A stretch of DNA of 64,000 nt from Micromonospora sp. FIMYZ51 (GCF_038246755.1 NZ_CP134706.1:2976001-3040000), one strand, 5' to 3'. Counted from the first letter of the stretch, positions 16,357-26,241 are shown. Program-made: numbers and translations. Notes: generated from the letters alone by a model not told the origin.

Positions 16357-19300
16357 ATGCAGAACCAGCACCGCGTCATCTCCGAGCTCTCGGGCCAGCC
16401 AATTTCCACGGTGCGCGGCGAGGGCACGCCGCAGAGCCTGTCGGGCGTGCTCGACACGGCCGCAGCCGGCACCACCACCGTTGCCACGATCGACTCCGAC
16501 GGCACGCAACGGGAGGAGACCTGGCGGTCCTTCCGGCAACGGGTCCACCGGATCGCCGACGAACTCCGTCGGACAGGTCTCGACCGTGGCGCCGTCGCGG
16601 TGGTGGCCGCGACCGAGCCGTCGGAGCTGATCGCGCTCTTCTGGAGCAGCGTGGTCGCGGGCATCGAGCCGTTGCTGGTGCCGGCCGAACTCCTCGACGA
16701 CCGCGCCGCGAACAGTGACTGGTTGACCGCCCTCGCCCAGAACGCCCCGGTACGCGCACTCGTCCACGCCCGAGGCGCCCGGGTCCGGGTGGTCTCCGCA
16801 GCGCCGACGTGCGGGGTCCAGCCGATCCCGCTCGACCTGGACCCGACGGGCCCGGGCGACGGCGCAGGTTTCCTCGTGGCCGCCGACGGCCCGCAATCGC
16901 GGATCCACCTGATGACCTCCGGCAGCACGGGCGCGCCCAAGGTGGTGACGCAACGACACCGGGGCATCGTCGACATGGCGCTCGGCGCCGTGGCCGTCAA
17001 CGACCTCGACGCCACGACCGTCGGCTTCAACTGGATGCCCCTCTCGCACGTCGGCGGCATCCTGATGGCCCACGTTCGGGACGCCGTGATCGCGGCCAAG
17101 CACCTCTCCGTGGCCACCGAACGGATCCTCAGCGATCCGCGCGAATGGTTCCGGCTCGTCACCGAGCACCGGGTCAGCGCGGTGTGGTCGCCAAACTTCG
17201 CCTACCGGATGCTTGCCAACGTGGCGGCGGACCTCCCCGCCGACGGGACCGTCGACCTGACGAGCATCCGGTTCTGTCTCAACGGCGGCGAGGCCGTCTC
17301 CGCCAAGGACTGCGCCCGCTTCGAGGAGACGCTGGGCCGCCTCGGCCTGCCCAAGGGCACCATCGCACCGGCCTGGGGAATGGCGGAGACCTGCTCCGGA
17401 GTGCTGTACGCCCCGCACTACGACCCGCTCGCCGACGGGTCGCCTACCGTCTCCGTCGGTTTCCCGCTGCCCGGCGTGCAGGTCCGGATCGTGGCGGCGG
17501 CCGACGTCGCCCAGGACGGGCTCGGCGTCGGGCACCTGGAGGTTCGTGGCTCGCCGGTGCTGGAGCGCTATCTGGTGGGCGGGGACCTGGCCAGCAGCGC
17601 CGACGGCTGGTTCCGCACCGGCGACCTCGCCCGCATCGACGACACCGGCGTACATTTCGTCGGCCGAGACGGCACCAGGATCGTCGCGAACGGCGTGACC
17701 TGGAACTCCGCCGACCTGGAGGCCGAAGTCGAGCAACTCGACGGCATCGTCGCGGGCACCTGCGTGGTCACCTCCTATCGCGCCCGCAGCGTCGAGCGCG
17801 ATCAGATCGCCGTGTTCTGCGCGGTCGACGGGGACGCCCCGACGGTGTGCGCCGAGGTCAAACGGCGCATCGAGACGATCATCGGGGTGCCGGTCGCGCA
17901 GGTGATCGACATCCCGCCCGGCGCCATCGAACGGACCAGCATCGGCAAGGTCCGCAAGGCAAAACTGGTGCAGCGGTTCATCCACCCCGACCCGCCCGGG
18001 CAGTGGGAGTTGCAGTGGGTCGCCGCACCGCAGCAGGCGACAGCTGGGGCCGGGACCCCGCGGCGGGCCGGCAAGCCGATCGTGCTGCGCGGGCCCGGAC
18101 TGCACCATTCCGCAGTGGCCGGCTATCCGCCGTCGTACCTGCACGAGGTGCTCGAACACTGGCGTCAGGCGGCCGAGCCCGACCGGTTGCGGGGGCAGGA
18201 CGTCGTCATCGTCGTCGAGGCCCGCGAGGCGGACGCCCGACGGATGCCTCGGTCACATCCGGTCGCGGCGTTTGTCCGCGCGATCGCGCACGGGGCGGGT
18301 GCGCGTTCGGTGCGCACGGTCTGGCTGCACCCCGTCGTGGCCGAGCACACGCTCGACGCCGTACTGGCCCAGGAGTTGACGCGCGAGGCCGAGACCCGCT
18401 CGGCCGTTGCGGACCTCTTCATCGGTCCGCGCGGCGACCGCTGGCAGCGCGTCCTGAGCCCGATCACGGTCGACGCCGACGTGCCACGCGTGGCGCACGT
18501 CGTGCTGCTGGGCGGCACGGGCCGCCTCGGCGAGGCGCTCGGCGCCGAACTGTCCGCCCGTGGCCTGCGCGTCACGCTTGTCGGACACCGGGCGCGGCCG
18601 GACGACACCCCGGCGGACGACAACACCCGGGTCTTCGTCGACCTCGGCTCCACCACGGCCGTGAGCGACCTGCTCGCGGACATCGGCTGGGCCCCCGCGG
18701 AACCGACCCTGGTCGTCCACCTGGCGGGACAGCCGAGGCCCGCACCCGAGGAGGCGCTCGTGCGTCTGCTCGCTCCGAAGACCGACGGGGTACGCACGGC
18801 GGTGGAACTGGCGCACGCCCTGGATGCCGGGCTGGCGGTCGTCTCCTCGGTCAACGCGCACGTCGGCGGCACGGGTGCCGAAACGTACTCGGCAGCGTGC
18901 GCCGCCGCCGAGGTGATCGCGGCACAGGCCACCCTGCTCCCGGTCACCGTCGTGTCGGTGCCATCGGTACGCGAGGCGCGGCAGGCCGACGAGGCGGAGG
19001 TGGCCATCGCGCAGGCCCTGGGGCTGGAGGAGGTCGGCGTCATGGACATCGCGGCGTGCCTACTGGCCCAGCCGGCCCGCGCCGTACTGCTCGGGCTGCG
19101 CGAGGACACCACCATCCTCCCGCGCCGCGACCACCTCGCCCCGTCGGTACCGCCTGCGGTCGCTGCCCCGCCGGCCGGGCACGCCGACGAGACCGGGTGG
19201 TCACCGACCACCACCGACCTCGCGCCCGTGCTGCGTCGGTTCCTGGGCGCGGCAGCCGTACGACCCGACGTGAGCTGGTTCGACATGGGGCTGACCTCGG

Positions 19301-19437
19301 TCGACCTGCCGAATTTCGCCCGCGCTGTCGCCGAGCACACCGGCCAGCGGATCGGCGTACTGGAGCTGATGCGCTTTCCGAACCTCGCGGCACTCGCCGA
19401 CCACGTTGACGACCGCCGGAAGGGAAGTGCCGGGTGA
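16357..19437 (+). CDS. AMP-ligase (fatty-acyl-AMP ligase type)-KR-like-ACP protein
   Basis: This 1026-residue protein starts at ATG 2 bp after the dioxygenase stop. Residues about 1-545 are an AMP-forming ligase of the FAAL/PKS starter type, with LMTSGSTGAPK, PAWGMAETCSG, WFRTGDLARI and a late SIGKVRK region. Residues about 710-890 are a ketoreductase-like SDR domain. Its nucleotide motif is LLGGTGRLGEAL and its catalytic Ser/Tyr are in VVSSVNAHVG and GAETYSAACA. The usual Asn four residues after Tyr is Cys, so reductase activity is uncertain. Residues about 945-1015 are an ACP with the pantetheine Ser in MGLTSVDL. It should activate a carboxylic acid, probably the starter, and hold it on its ACP. 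The stop overlaps the start of the KS-ACP gene by 4 bp. Confidence 0.88.
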   Translation: MQNQHRVISELSGQPISTVRGEGTPQSLSGVLDTAAAGTTTVATIDSDGTQREETWRSFRQRVHRIADELRRTGLDRGAVAVVAATEPSELIALFWSSVVAGIEPLLVPAELLDDRAANSDWLTALAQNAPVRALVHARGARVRVVSAAPTCGVQPIPLDLDPTGPGDGAGFLVAADGPQSRIHLMTSGSTGAPKVVTQRHRGIVDMALGAVAVNDLDATTVGFNWMPLSHVGGILMAHVRDAVIAAKHLSVATERILSDPREWFRLVTEHRVSAVWSPNFAYRMLANVAADLPADGTVDLTSIRFCLNGGEAVSAKDCARFEETLGRLGLPKGTIAPAWGMAETCSGVLYAPHYDPLADGSPTVSVGFPLPGVQVRIVAAADVAQDGLGVGHLEVRGSPVLERYLVGGDLASSADGWFRTGDLARIDDTGVHFVGRDGTRIVANGVTWNSADLEAEVEQLDGIVAGTCVVTSYRARSVERDQIAVFCAVDGDAPTVCAEVKRRIETIIGVPVAQVIDIPPGAIERTSIGKVRKAKLVQRFIHPDPPGQWELQWVAAPQQATAGAGTPRRAGKPIVLRGPGLHHSAVAGYPPSYLHEVLEHWRQAAEPDRLRGQDVVIVVEAREADARRMPRSHPVAAFVRAIAHGAGARSVRTVWLHPVVAEHTLDAVLAQELTREAETRSAVADLFIGPRGDRWQRVLSPITVDADVPRVAHVVLLGGTGRLGEALGAELSARGLRVTLVGHRARPDDTPADDNTRVFVDLGSTTAVSDLLADIGWAPAEPTLVVHLAGQPRPAPEEALVRLLAPKTDGVRTAVELAHALDAGLAVVSSVNAHVGGTGAETYSAACAAAEVIAAQATLLPVTVVSVPSVREARQADEAEVAIAQALGLEEVGVMDIAACLLAQPARAVLLGLREDTTILPRRDHLAPSVPPAVAAPPAGHADETGWSPTTTDLAPVLRRFLGAAAVRPDVSWFDMGLTSVDLPNFARAVAEHTGQRIGVLELMRFPNLAALADHVDDRRKGSAG

Positions 19438-21149
19438 GCGGCCGAATCGCGATCGTCGGGTACGACGCACGCCTACCGGCTGGAGCCGAGCGTACGGAGA
19501 TCGACTCGTTCCTGAGGTCGGCGACGAGCGCCGTGGTGGACGTCTCCCGGGCCGAGCTGCTCGCCGCCGGAGTCCCGGAATCCGAGTTCACCCGCGACGG
19601 CTATGTCACGCGCTCGGCGCGGGCCGCGTGGACGCCCGACACCGCACGTCACCTGGCCGGCCTCACCCCGCACGAGATCGCGATCACGGATCCGCAGCAC
19701 CTGCTCTTCCTCGACTGCTGCATCGGCGCGCTGCACGACGCGGGCCTGAGCCCGGAGAGCGTCCGGGGCCGTGAGATCGGTGTGGTCGGTGGCATCGGCA
19801 TGGGTCTGTACGCGGGCCAGGCGCTCGACTCGTACTTCACCACCCGGTTGCAGGGCAACCGCGCGTTGCAGGAGCAGGCCGCCTTCCCGGAGATCCTCGT
19901 CGGCAACAGCAGTGACCACTGCGTCGGCCGGGTCTCCTACCGGCTGGGGCTGGTCGGCCCGAGCGTCAACGTGCAGACCGCGTGTTCCACCGCGCTCGCG
20001 GCGGTGGAACACGCGGTGCTCCTGCTCCGCAGCGGACGAACCGACACCGTGCTCGCCGGTGCCGCCGCGCTGTACTTTCCCGAGCGTCGCGGATACCAGT
20101 GGCAGCGTGGCGGGATCCTCTCGCCGACCGGGGTGTGCCGGGCGTTCGACGCCTGCGCCGACGGCACCGTCGGCGGGAGCGGCGGGGGAGTGTTCGTGCT
20201 CCGGCGCTACGACGACGCCGTCGCCGACGGCAACACGATCCACGGCGTCATCGAGGGGATCTACTCCGCAAGCGATGGTGCGCAGCGGGCCAGTTACGCC
20301 GCGCCCGCCTTCGACGGGCAGGTGCGGGTGATCCGGCGGGCGATTGACGACGCGGGCATCGGGCCGGACGACATCGCGTACGTCGAAGGGCACGGCACCG
20401 GCACGACGGTGGGTGACCTGGTGGAGCTGGGCGCCCTCCACGAGGTGTTCGGCACCCGCCGGGCACCGCTGCCGGTGGGGTCGGTGAAGCCGGCGCTGGG
20501 GCACCTGGACACGGCCGCCGGTATCGCGTCCCTGGTGAACGTGCTCCTCGGCATCAAGCGCGGCTGGATGCCGCCGACGGTGAACTTCGCGGAACTCAAC
20601 GCCGACGCCCGGGAGTGGATCGCCCAACCGTCCGCGCATCCCGTCGCGTTCGAGTCGGCCAGCCCGAGGGTCGGCATCAGCGGATTCGGGGCCAGCGGCA
20701 CGAGCGTGCACCTGGTGATCTCCGGCGAGCGTGCGCCGCAGGGCGGGACCGGCGACGGCCGGGACAGCACCGGCCGGGCACCCTCCGCAGGCACTGTCGG
20801 CGCCGCAGCGCGGCCTGCCCACCCGCCGACCCCGGAGCCGGCGGCGGCCGGGTCCGGCGCTGGCGACACTGGTGGCCCGGGTAACGGGACGGCATCGCGG
20901 CCCGGACGCCAGGAGATCGCCAGCGGGCTGATCGAGGTGGTCCGGCAGCGCGGCGACTTCGCCGACCTCAGCGACGACCAGCTGATGATGGTCGGGCTGC
21001 TCGACTTCGGCATCGACTCGGTCGATCTGGTCGCCGTGGCCAGTGTCATCGACAGGCGGTGGGGAGTGAGCCTGGACCCGCTGGACCTGCTGATGGCGGA
21101 CTCCCTCGACTCGATCGTCGACGAGGTCGAGAGTGGGCTCGTCGAGTGA
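19434..21149 (+). CDS. Ketosynthase-ACP didomain protein
   Basis: This 571-residue protein's GTG start overlaps the previous TGA (GTGA), giving translational coupling to the AMP-ligase protein. Residues about 1-430 are a ketosynthase with Cys in QTACSTALAAVE, His in VEGHGTGTTVGD and His in LGHLDTAAG. A Gly/Pro/Ala linker (about 435-490) leads to a C-terminal ACP (about 495-571) with the pantetheine Ser near 527 in LDFGIDSVDL. There is no acyltransferase, so malonyl-type extenders must be delivered by a separate enzyme. It can take the acid held on the AMP-ligase ACP as substrate and add one two-carbon unit. This is the second KS of the cluster and quite different in sequence from the free-standing KS. 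The stop overlaps the ABC transporter start. Confidence 0.9.
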   Translation: MSGRIAIVGYDARLPAGAERTEIDSFLRSATSAVVDVSRAELLAAGVPESEFTRDGYVTRSARAAWTPDTARHLAGLTPHEIAITDPQHLLFLDCCIGALHDAGLSPESVRGREIGVVGGIGMGLYAGQALDSYFTTRLQGNRALQEQAAFPEILVGNSSDHCVGRVSYRLGLVGPSVNVQTACSTALAAVEHAVLLLRSGRTDTVLAGAAALYFPERRGYQWQRGGILSPTGVCRAFDACADGTVGGSGGGVFVLRRYDDAVADGNTIHGVIEGIYSASDGAQRASYAAPAFDGQVRVIRRAIDDAGIGPDDIAYVEGHGTGTTVGDLVELGALHEVFGTRRAPLPVGSVKPALGHLDTAAGIASLVNVLLGIKRGWMPPTVNFAELNADAREWIAQPSAHPVAFESASPRVGISGFGASGTSVHLVISGERAPQGGTGDGRDSTGRAPSAGTVGAAARPAHPPTPEPAAAGSGAGDTGGPGNGTASRPGRQEIASGLIEVVRQRGDFADLSDDQLMMVGLLDFGIDSVDLVAVASVIDRRWGVSLDPLDLLMADSLDSIVDEVESGLVE

Positions 21150-22918
21150 GTTCCGCTACGGCGTCGGCCACCGCGATCGGCCGACGGCTCCGGTGGAGCC
21201 TCTTCGCCCTGGGGTGGCGACTGCTCCCCGGGTTCACGGTCGGCATCATCCTGCTCCTGCTGGCGACAGCGACGGTGCCGGCCGCGTCGATCGTGGCGAT
21301 CGGTCTCGTCCTGGGCAACGCGGCCAGCGGATCGTCGGTCGTGCTGGCCGGCGCGGTGTTCGTGGTCCTCTTCTTCCTCGACCAGCTCGGCAACGTGGCG
21401 ATCGACGTGCTGGCCGACCGGTACGGGGGTCGCGTCCAGGAGAAGTCGGAGCGCGCCCTGATCCGGGCGCGCCTGGCCGAGCCCGGTGCCACCTCGCCCG
21501 CCCTGCGGGAGGCGCTGGACGCCATCGGCGCCGCACCGCCGCTGCGGCGGCTCGTCGTGTCGACGGTGCGGTACGTGCTGTTACGCGCGCAAGCGGTGAT
21601 ACCCGGTCTGGTGCTCGTGGCCATCGAGCCGCTCGCCGGCGTACCGGTCTTCGTCGCGTTCATCGTGCTCTCGGCGACAATGGAAAAGGACTACGCGGCC
21701 GAGCAGTCGGCGGCGTACTCGGCGGACCAGGACAGCGCCCGCGCCGTGTACCTCGCGGGGCTGGCGTTCCACCGGCGCACCGCCCGCGAGGTGATCCTCT
21801 TCCGCGCGGCCGACTGGGTGATCGGCAGGTTCCGTACGGCCGCGCACGCCGCCCGGCCGGCCACCCGGATCGGGCCGCCGTTGCTTGTGGCGTTGACCTT
21901 CGCGGTGGCCGCGCTGGCGTTCGCGCTGTTCGTGCTGCTGCGGGCCGCGCTGGCGCCGGGCCAGCTGGTGATGGCGGTGGCCGCCCTGGTGGCGCTGATG
22001 CTGATCTTCGGCGTCACCATGGACGTGGTCTACTCCGCGCTTGGGGTCACGGTGTTCGACCGGATTCGCCGCGCCATGACTGCCCCGGCAGGTCCGGTTG
22101 CCGCCGACTCCGGTGCGCCCCGCGCGGCACCGGGCAGCAGGATCCGTTTCGAACGGGTCACCTTCGGCTATCCCGGCGCCGCCGAGCCGGTCTTCACCGA
22201 GCTGAGTTTCGAGGTGGAACTCGGGCGCAGCCTGGCGATCGTCGGAGCGAACGGAGCCGGCAAGTCGACCCTGCTGAAACTGCTCGTCGGGCTGCTCACG
22301 CCGGACGCCGGGCGGATCCTCTGCGACGGCGTCGAGGTGTCCGCCGAGGCGCTGCGGGTCGGCTGGCGCGACTCGTTCGCCTTTCTCGGCCAGCAGTACG
22401 TCCGCTACCCGGCGGGCGCGTACGACAATGTGACGCTGGGCCGCGCGGACAGTGCCGGGATACGCGAACCGCGAGTGCGCGCCCTGCTCGACGACCTCGA
22501 CCCGGAGTTGTTCCAGCCGGACGCGCCACGCCTCACCGGGGCGATGGGCGAGGGAAGCGGTCTCTCCGGCGGACAGTGGCAACGCCTCGCGACGGCACGC
22601 GCGCTCGCGGGGATGGTGGACGACGACCGGCGGGTGCTGGTGCTGGACGAACCGACGGCTGCCCTCGACGCACAGGCCGAGGCGCGGTTCTTCGCCGAAC
22701 TCGGCGAACTCGCCGGCCCGGGCCGCACCACGGTGATGGTGTCGCACCGCTTCGCGGGCGTCCGCCGAGCGGCCGAGATCCTGGTACTGCACGACGGTGT
22801 GATCAGCGAACGCGGCACGCACGAGGCGCTGATGAACGACGACGGCAGGTACGCCCGGATGTTCCGCGCCCAGGCCGACCGCTACCGGACGCCGCGCGAG
22901 GGGAGCATGGCCAGGTGA
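21146..22918 (+). CDS. ABC exporter subunit 1 (fused membrane and ATPase domains)
   Basis: This 590-residue protein's GTG at 21146 overlaps the KS-ACP stop by 4 bp. The frame is open further upstream, but only inside the KS-ACP gene. The N-terminal half has hydrophobic helices (for example GFTVGIILLLLATATV and the later LVALTFAVAALAFALFVLL region) forming the transport channel. The C-terminal ATPase has Walker A GANGAGKST, Q-loop FLGQQY, signature LSGGQ, Walker B RVLVLDEPTAALD and switch His in MVSHRF, all intact. It is one half of a two-gene exporter, paired with the next gene by a 4 bp overlap. Tight coupling to the biosynthetic genes suggests product export and possibly self-resistance. 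Confidence 0.92.
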   Translation: MSSATASATAIGRRLRWSLFALGWRLLPGFTVGIILLLLATATVPAASIVAIGLVLGNAASGSSVVLAGAVFVVLFFLDQLGNVAIDVLADRYGGRVQEKSERALIRARLAEPGATSPALREALDAIGAAPPLRRLVVSTVRYVLLRAQAVIPGLVLVAIEPLAGVPVFVAFIVLSATMEKDYAAEQSAAYSADQDSARAVYLAGLAFHRRTAREVILFRAADWVIGRFRTAAHAARPATRIGPPLLVALTFAVAALAFALFVLLRAALAPGQLVMAVAALVALMLIFGVTMDVVYSALGVTVFDRIRRAMTAPAGPVAADSGAPRAAPGSRIRFERVTFGYPGAAEPVFTELSFEVELGRSLAIVGANGAGKSTLLKLLVGLLTPDAGRILCDGVEVSAEALRVGWRDSFAFLGQQYVRYPAGAYDNVTLGRADSAGIREPRVRALLDDLDPELFQPDAPRLTGAMGEGSGLSGGQWQRLATARALAGMVDDDRRVLVLDEPTAALDAQAEARFFAELGELAGPGRTTVMVSHRFAGVRRAAEILVLHDGVISERGTHEALMNDDGRYARMFRAQADRYRTPREGSMAR

Positions 22919-24705
22919 GCTTCTGGGCCGCTCTGCGCGAGCTGCTACGCCTCTCGTTCCGGGCGGATCGGCGTGCCGCCCGGGTCACCATCCTGGCCTT
23001 CACGGTGCGGCCCATCGCCACCGTCGCCGCGTCCCTGGCGATCGCGATCATGGTGGCACAGTGGATCGCCGGGCAATCCCGGTGGAGCGCGTTCTTCCTC
23101 GGCCTGGCCTGCGTGGCCCTGGTGGCGCAGGTGCTGCTCGGCCGCTGGTCGCTCGCCGTATCGGCGGTGCTGATCGACCGGACGAACCGGCTCATCGACG
23201 AGGACGTGCAGCGCACGCTCTACGACGCCCGGTCCATCGAACACTTCTCGGAGCGCTCGTTCGTCGACGATCTGCACATCGTGCGCGCTGAACAGGCCCG
23301 GCTCACCGAGGGCGCCGACGTGGTCGGTCTCATCCTCGGCACCACCGTGCGGTTGGCCCTCACCGTGGTCATCACGGTGCTGGCCACGCCGTGGCTCCTG
23401 CTCATGCCGCTCGCCGCCGTGGGCGCGTACCTCTGTGTCCGGCGGCGGGACGCCGCAGTCGGGGCGGCCCACCAGGCCGCTGCGGCGCAGGCCCGGGCCA
23501 GCGGTGAACTCGCCAGCATCGGCATGGACGAGAAACACACAGCTGAGCTGCTGCTCTCCCGGGGCAGGACGTTTCTCCTGGACGCGCACCGCGCCGCCGC
23601 CACCGCAGCGGAGGCGACCCGGACAGCCGGCCTGTGGCGCGGCGCCCGATGGACGATGCTCGGGGTCGTGCTGACGAGTGCGGCGCTCGCGGTAGGCGTG
23701 GCGGGACTTGTGCGTGCGCTCGAGGACGGTACCGCCGGCCTGGCCACCACCCTGGCCGCGCTGCTGCTGCTCTCGACCACCACGTCGCTGGTCGGCGCGC
23801 TGGCGCGCTACCTGGCCTCGTGCGCGGATTCGGTCCGCGTGGTCCGTGCCCTCGATCGGGTACGCGGGCGGCTGCGCCGCGACCCGACCGGGCCCCGCCC
23901 GACGGGCGAGATCTCCGCGATCGAGCTGCACGATGTCTCCTACCGCTACCCGGCCGCCGGGACGGCGGCGATCGAGGGGGTCTCCCTCCGGCTCGTCGCG
24001 GGCCGCAGCTACGCCCTGGTCGGCGCGAACGGCAGCGGAAAGACGACACTCGTGAACCTGTTGAGCGGACTCATCGCCCCCTCGGCCGGCCAGATTCGTT
24101 TCCGCAGCGTGGCCCTGGCCGACCAGGACCCGACGCGCGGGCAGTCGCCCGACAGCACGTACATCACCCAGGATTTCGCCGAGTTGGAGTTCGCACTCCG
24201 TGACGCGGTGCGGCTCGGCGACGACCGGTTCACCGACGCCGACGTCGAGCGTGCGGCGCACGACGCGGGGCTCGGACAACTCGTCCGGGACGGTGGCCTC
24301 GGGCTGCCGCTGGGCGGCACCATGCCGAACGGGCGTCGCCTCTCCGGCGGGCAGTGGCAGCGCGTGGCGCTCGCCAGGGGTTTCCTCCGCGCGGACGCCG
24401 GGCTGCTGCTCTTCGACGAGCCGACCGCGGCCATCGACCCGATCGCCGAGGAGCAGCTGCTGGACCGGCTGATGGCCCGGGCCCGCGCCGTCGCGCGGCA
24501 GCGGGCCGGGATCGTCGTCATCGTCACCCACCGGATGTCGCTGGCACCCGCCGCCGACGAGGTGATTATCCTGCACGAGGGTCGGGTGGCCGCGGTGGGC
24601 CCGCACGCACAGCTGCTCGACCTGCCGCGGTACGCCAAGCTGTACCACGCGCAGCGCGACGGCTACCTGGGCGTGGACCAGTCGGGGCCCACGCCGTCGA
24701 GGTGA
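22915..24705 (+). CDS. ABC exporter subunit 2 (fused membrane and ATPase domains)
   Basis: This 596-residue protein starts at GTG 22915, overlapping the preceding TGA. The same frame is open for about 590 codons upstream, but that part only shadows the first ABC gene. The membrane half includes PIATVAASLAIAIMV and LALTVVITVLATPWLLLMP. The ATPase has Walker A GANGSGKTT, Q-loop YITQDF, signature LSGGQ, Walker B LLLFDEPTAAID and switch His in IVTHRM. Both subunits carry complete ATP sites, so this is probably a heterodimer with two active sites, unlike exporters with one decayed site. It is the last gene of the plus-strand run. The gene meets the opposing condensation gene after 25 bp with no obvious hairpin. 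Confidence 0.92.
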   Translation: MSFWAALRELLRLSFRADRRAARVTILAFTVRPIATVAASLAIAIMVAQWIAGQSRWSAFFLGLACVALVAQVLLGRWSLAVSAVLIDRTNRLIDEDVQRTLYDARSIEHFSERSFVDDLHIVRAEQARLTEGADVVGLILGTTVRLALTVVITVLATPWLLLMPLAAVGAYLCVRRRDAAVGAAHQAAAAQARASGELASIGMDEKHTAELLLSRGRTFLLDAHRAAATAAEATRTAGLWRGARWTMLGVVLTSAALAVGVAGLVRALEDGTAGLATTLAALLLLSTTTSLVGALARYLASCADSVRVVRALDRVRGRLRRDPTGPRPTGEISAIELHDVSYRYPAAGTAAIEGVSLRLVAGRSYALVGANGSGKTTLVNLLSGLIAPSAGQIRFRSVALADQDPTRGQSPDSTYITQDFAELEFALRDAVRLGDDRFTDADVERAAHDAGLGQLVRDGGLGLPLGGTMPNGRRLSGGQWQRVALARGFLRADAGLLLFDEPTAAIDPIAEEQLLDRLMARARAVARQRAGIVVIVTHRMSLAPAADEVIILHEGRVAAVGPHAQLLDLPRYAKLYHAQRDGYLGVDQSGPTPSR

Positions 24706-24730
24706 GCGCCGTGGCTGGTCTCCTGCCGGC

Positions 24731-26077
24731 TCATCGGGCACCGGCGTCGGCGTCGCGGTGCTCGGTCGCACCGTTGTCGGTGAGTTCGCCGACGGCGTCC
24801 CGCCACAGGTTCAGCAGTCGGTCGAGGTCGCCTGCGGCGAAGGTGCCTGCCGCGCCGAGCAGGAACCCCTTCGTGTCGGGTCCCGACTCGGTGACGTGCA
24901 CCAGCAACTCGGCGGCGGCCTGCGGATACTCGAGTTCCACCGACTCCACGTCGACTCCGTCGAGCGCCCAGCCGAGATCGACGTCCTCGCGGGCGTACGC
25001 GAACGCGACCTGGTAGAGCGGATTGCGGCAGGGAGCCCCCGTGCGTCTCGCGGCGGCGTGCGAGACCAGGGACGCGATGGGGTAGTCCCGCCGCCAGAGC
25101 GAGTCACGCACGACCGACCGGCACTCCTCAAGGGTCCGCTCCAGTCCTGCCGAGCGGGGCGAACGCGAGCGGAGGAGGACGAGGTTCTGGAAGAAGCCGA
25201 CGGTGTCGAAGTCCGCCGGCCGCAGCCGGGTGTCCACGGCCGTGACGATGCCGATGTCGTCGGTCCCGGAGAACTGCTTCAGCGCCCAGATCAGGGCGGT
25301 GACGTGGATGATGAAGCGGGTGCAGCGCAACCGGCGGGCGGTGTCGGCCATCCGGCCGTGGATCTCGGCACCGAGCATGCGGGTGGCCACCACCGGCCGG
25401 AACGCCGCCGGATCGGCCTGCGGGTCGGGGCTGGTGAGAAACCTCGGCGGCAGCGGCGTGAGGAGATCGAGGATCTCCGGCGTCTCGTCGATGCTCGCAA
25501 ACGTGTTCCGCACGGCGGACGGATCGTAGGGCTGCGGCTCGGCCAGTTCCGCCGACCGCCCGGCGTAGAGCTGAGTCAGTTCCCGCTGGAGGATCGCCTT
25601 CGAACGCTCGTCGAGCGCGATGTGATCGATGATCAGGAGGAGGCTGTGCACGCCCGGCGCGTGCGGGATCAGGATCGCCTGGAGCATCGAGTGGCGATCC
25701 GGCGAGGTGAACCGCCCGACCGCCTCGTGCAGCGCGGTGTTCACGTGCTTGCGAATGTCCTGCTCGTCGGACATCCCGGTCTGCGCCGCGATCGTGAACA
25801 CCCCCGGACCCTCGTCCTGGTGGACGATCGCAAGCACCTCGCCGTCCTCGGAGAATGCGTAGTTGGTACGGAGGATGGTGTGCCGACGGGTGAGTTCGAC
25901 AAGCGCGTCGCGAAGCCGTTCGACGTCCAGCGGCCCGCGGATCAGCAGGTGCGTGCCGACGATCTGGGCGGGTACGCCGCCCGGCGCGTGCCGCATCATG
26001 ATCAATCGGCGCTGGGTCGACGAAGCCTGGTACACGGTCGCGCGCGACGGTACGCCCCGATCGAGCTGGTTCCCCAT
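24731..26077 (-). CDS. Free-standing condensation-domain protein
   Basis: This 448-residue protein starts at the ATG at 26077 (MGNQLDRG), preceded by AAGGGGCGGAAACAGG. The frame is open to 26176, but the extra residues are Arg-rich and unlike a protein start. It is a single NRPS condensation-type domain with N-terminal YQASSTQRRLIMM, then LTRRHTILRTNY, the active-site segment IIDHIALDERS, and C-terminal DTRLRPADFDTVGFFQN. The HHxxxDG motif is altered: the first His is Asp and the final Gly is Glu, while the catalytic second His and the Asp are kept. Free-standing C domains form amide or ester bonds, often releasing or joining chains in trans. With no TE in the cluster, this protein is a candidate for the release or final coupling step. 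Confidence 0.85.
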   Translation of the reverse strand: MGNQLDRGVPSRATVYQASSTQRRLIMMRHAPGGVPAQIVGTHLLIRGPLDVERLRDALVELTRRHTILRTNYAFSEDGEVLAIVHQDEGPGVFTIAAQTGMSDEQDIRKHVNTALHEAVGRFTSPDRHSMLQAILIPHAPGVHSLLLIIDHIALDERSKAILQRELTQLYAGRSAELAEPQPYDPSAVRNTFASIDETPEILDLLTPLPPRFLTSPDPQADPAAFRPVVATRMLGAEIHGRMADTARRLRCTRFIIHVTALIWALKQFSGTDDIGIVTAVDTRLRPADFDTVGFFQNLVLLRSRSPRSAGLERTLEECRSVVRDSLWRRDYPIASLVSHAAARRTGAPCRNPLYQVAFAYAREDVDLGWALDGVDVESVELEYPQAAAELLVHVTESGPDTKGFLLGAAGTFAAGDLDRLLNLWRDAVGELTDNGATEHRDADAGAR

Positions 26078-26241
26078 CCCTGTTTCCGCCCCTTCTGCCG
26101 CGCCCACACGGCTGTCCGCTCGGCGCGCCCGGCACAGTCGAATGTGTACCGATCGCGACCGCGAGCGTACCCGCAAGGGGCTGCGCAGTCAGCTGCCCGA
26201 GCCGCAGGCCAGCAGCGGGTGGACCGCACCCGGAGTTCGGC

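Noticed and set aside
15946..18159. 737-codon minus-strand open frame across the dioxygenase and AMP-ligase genes
   Set aside because: No recognisable domain, crosses two well-supported genes, and composition is typical of an antisense frame.
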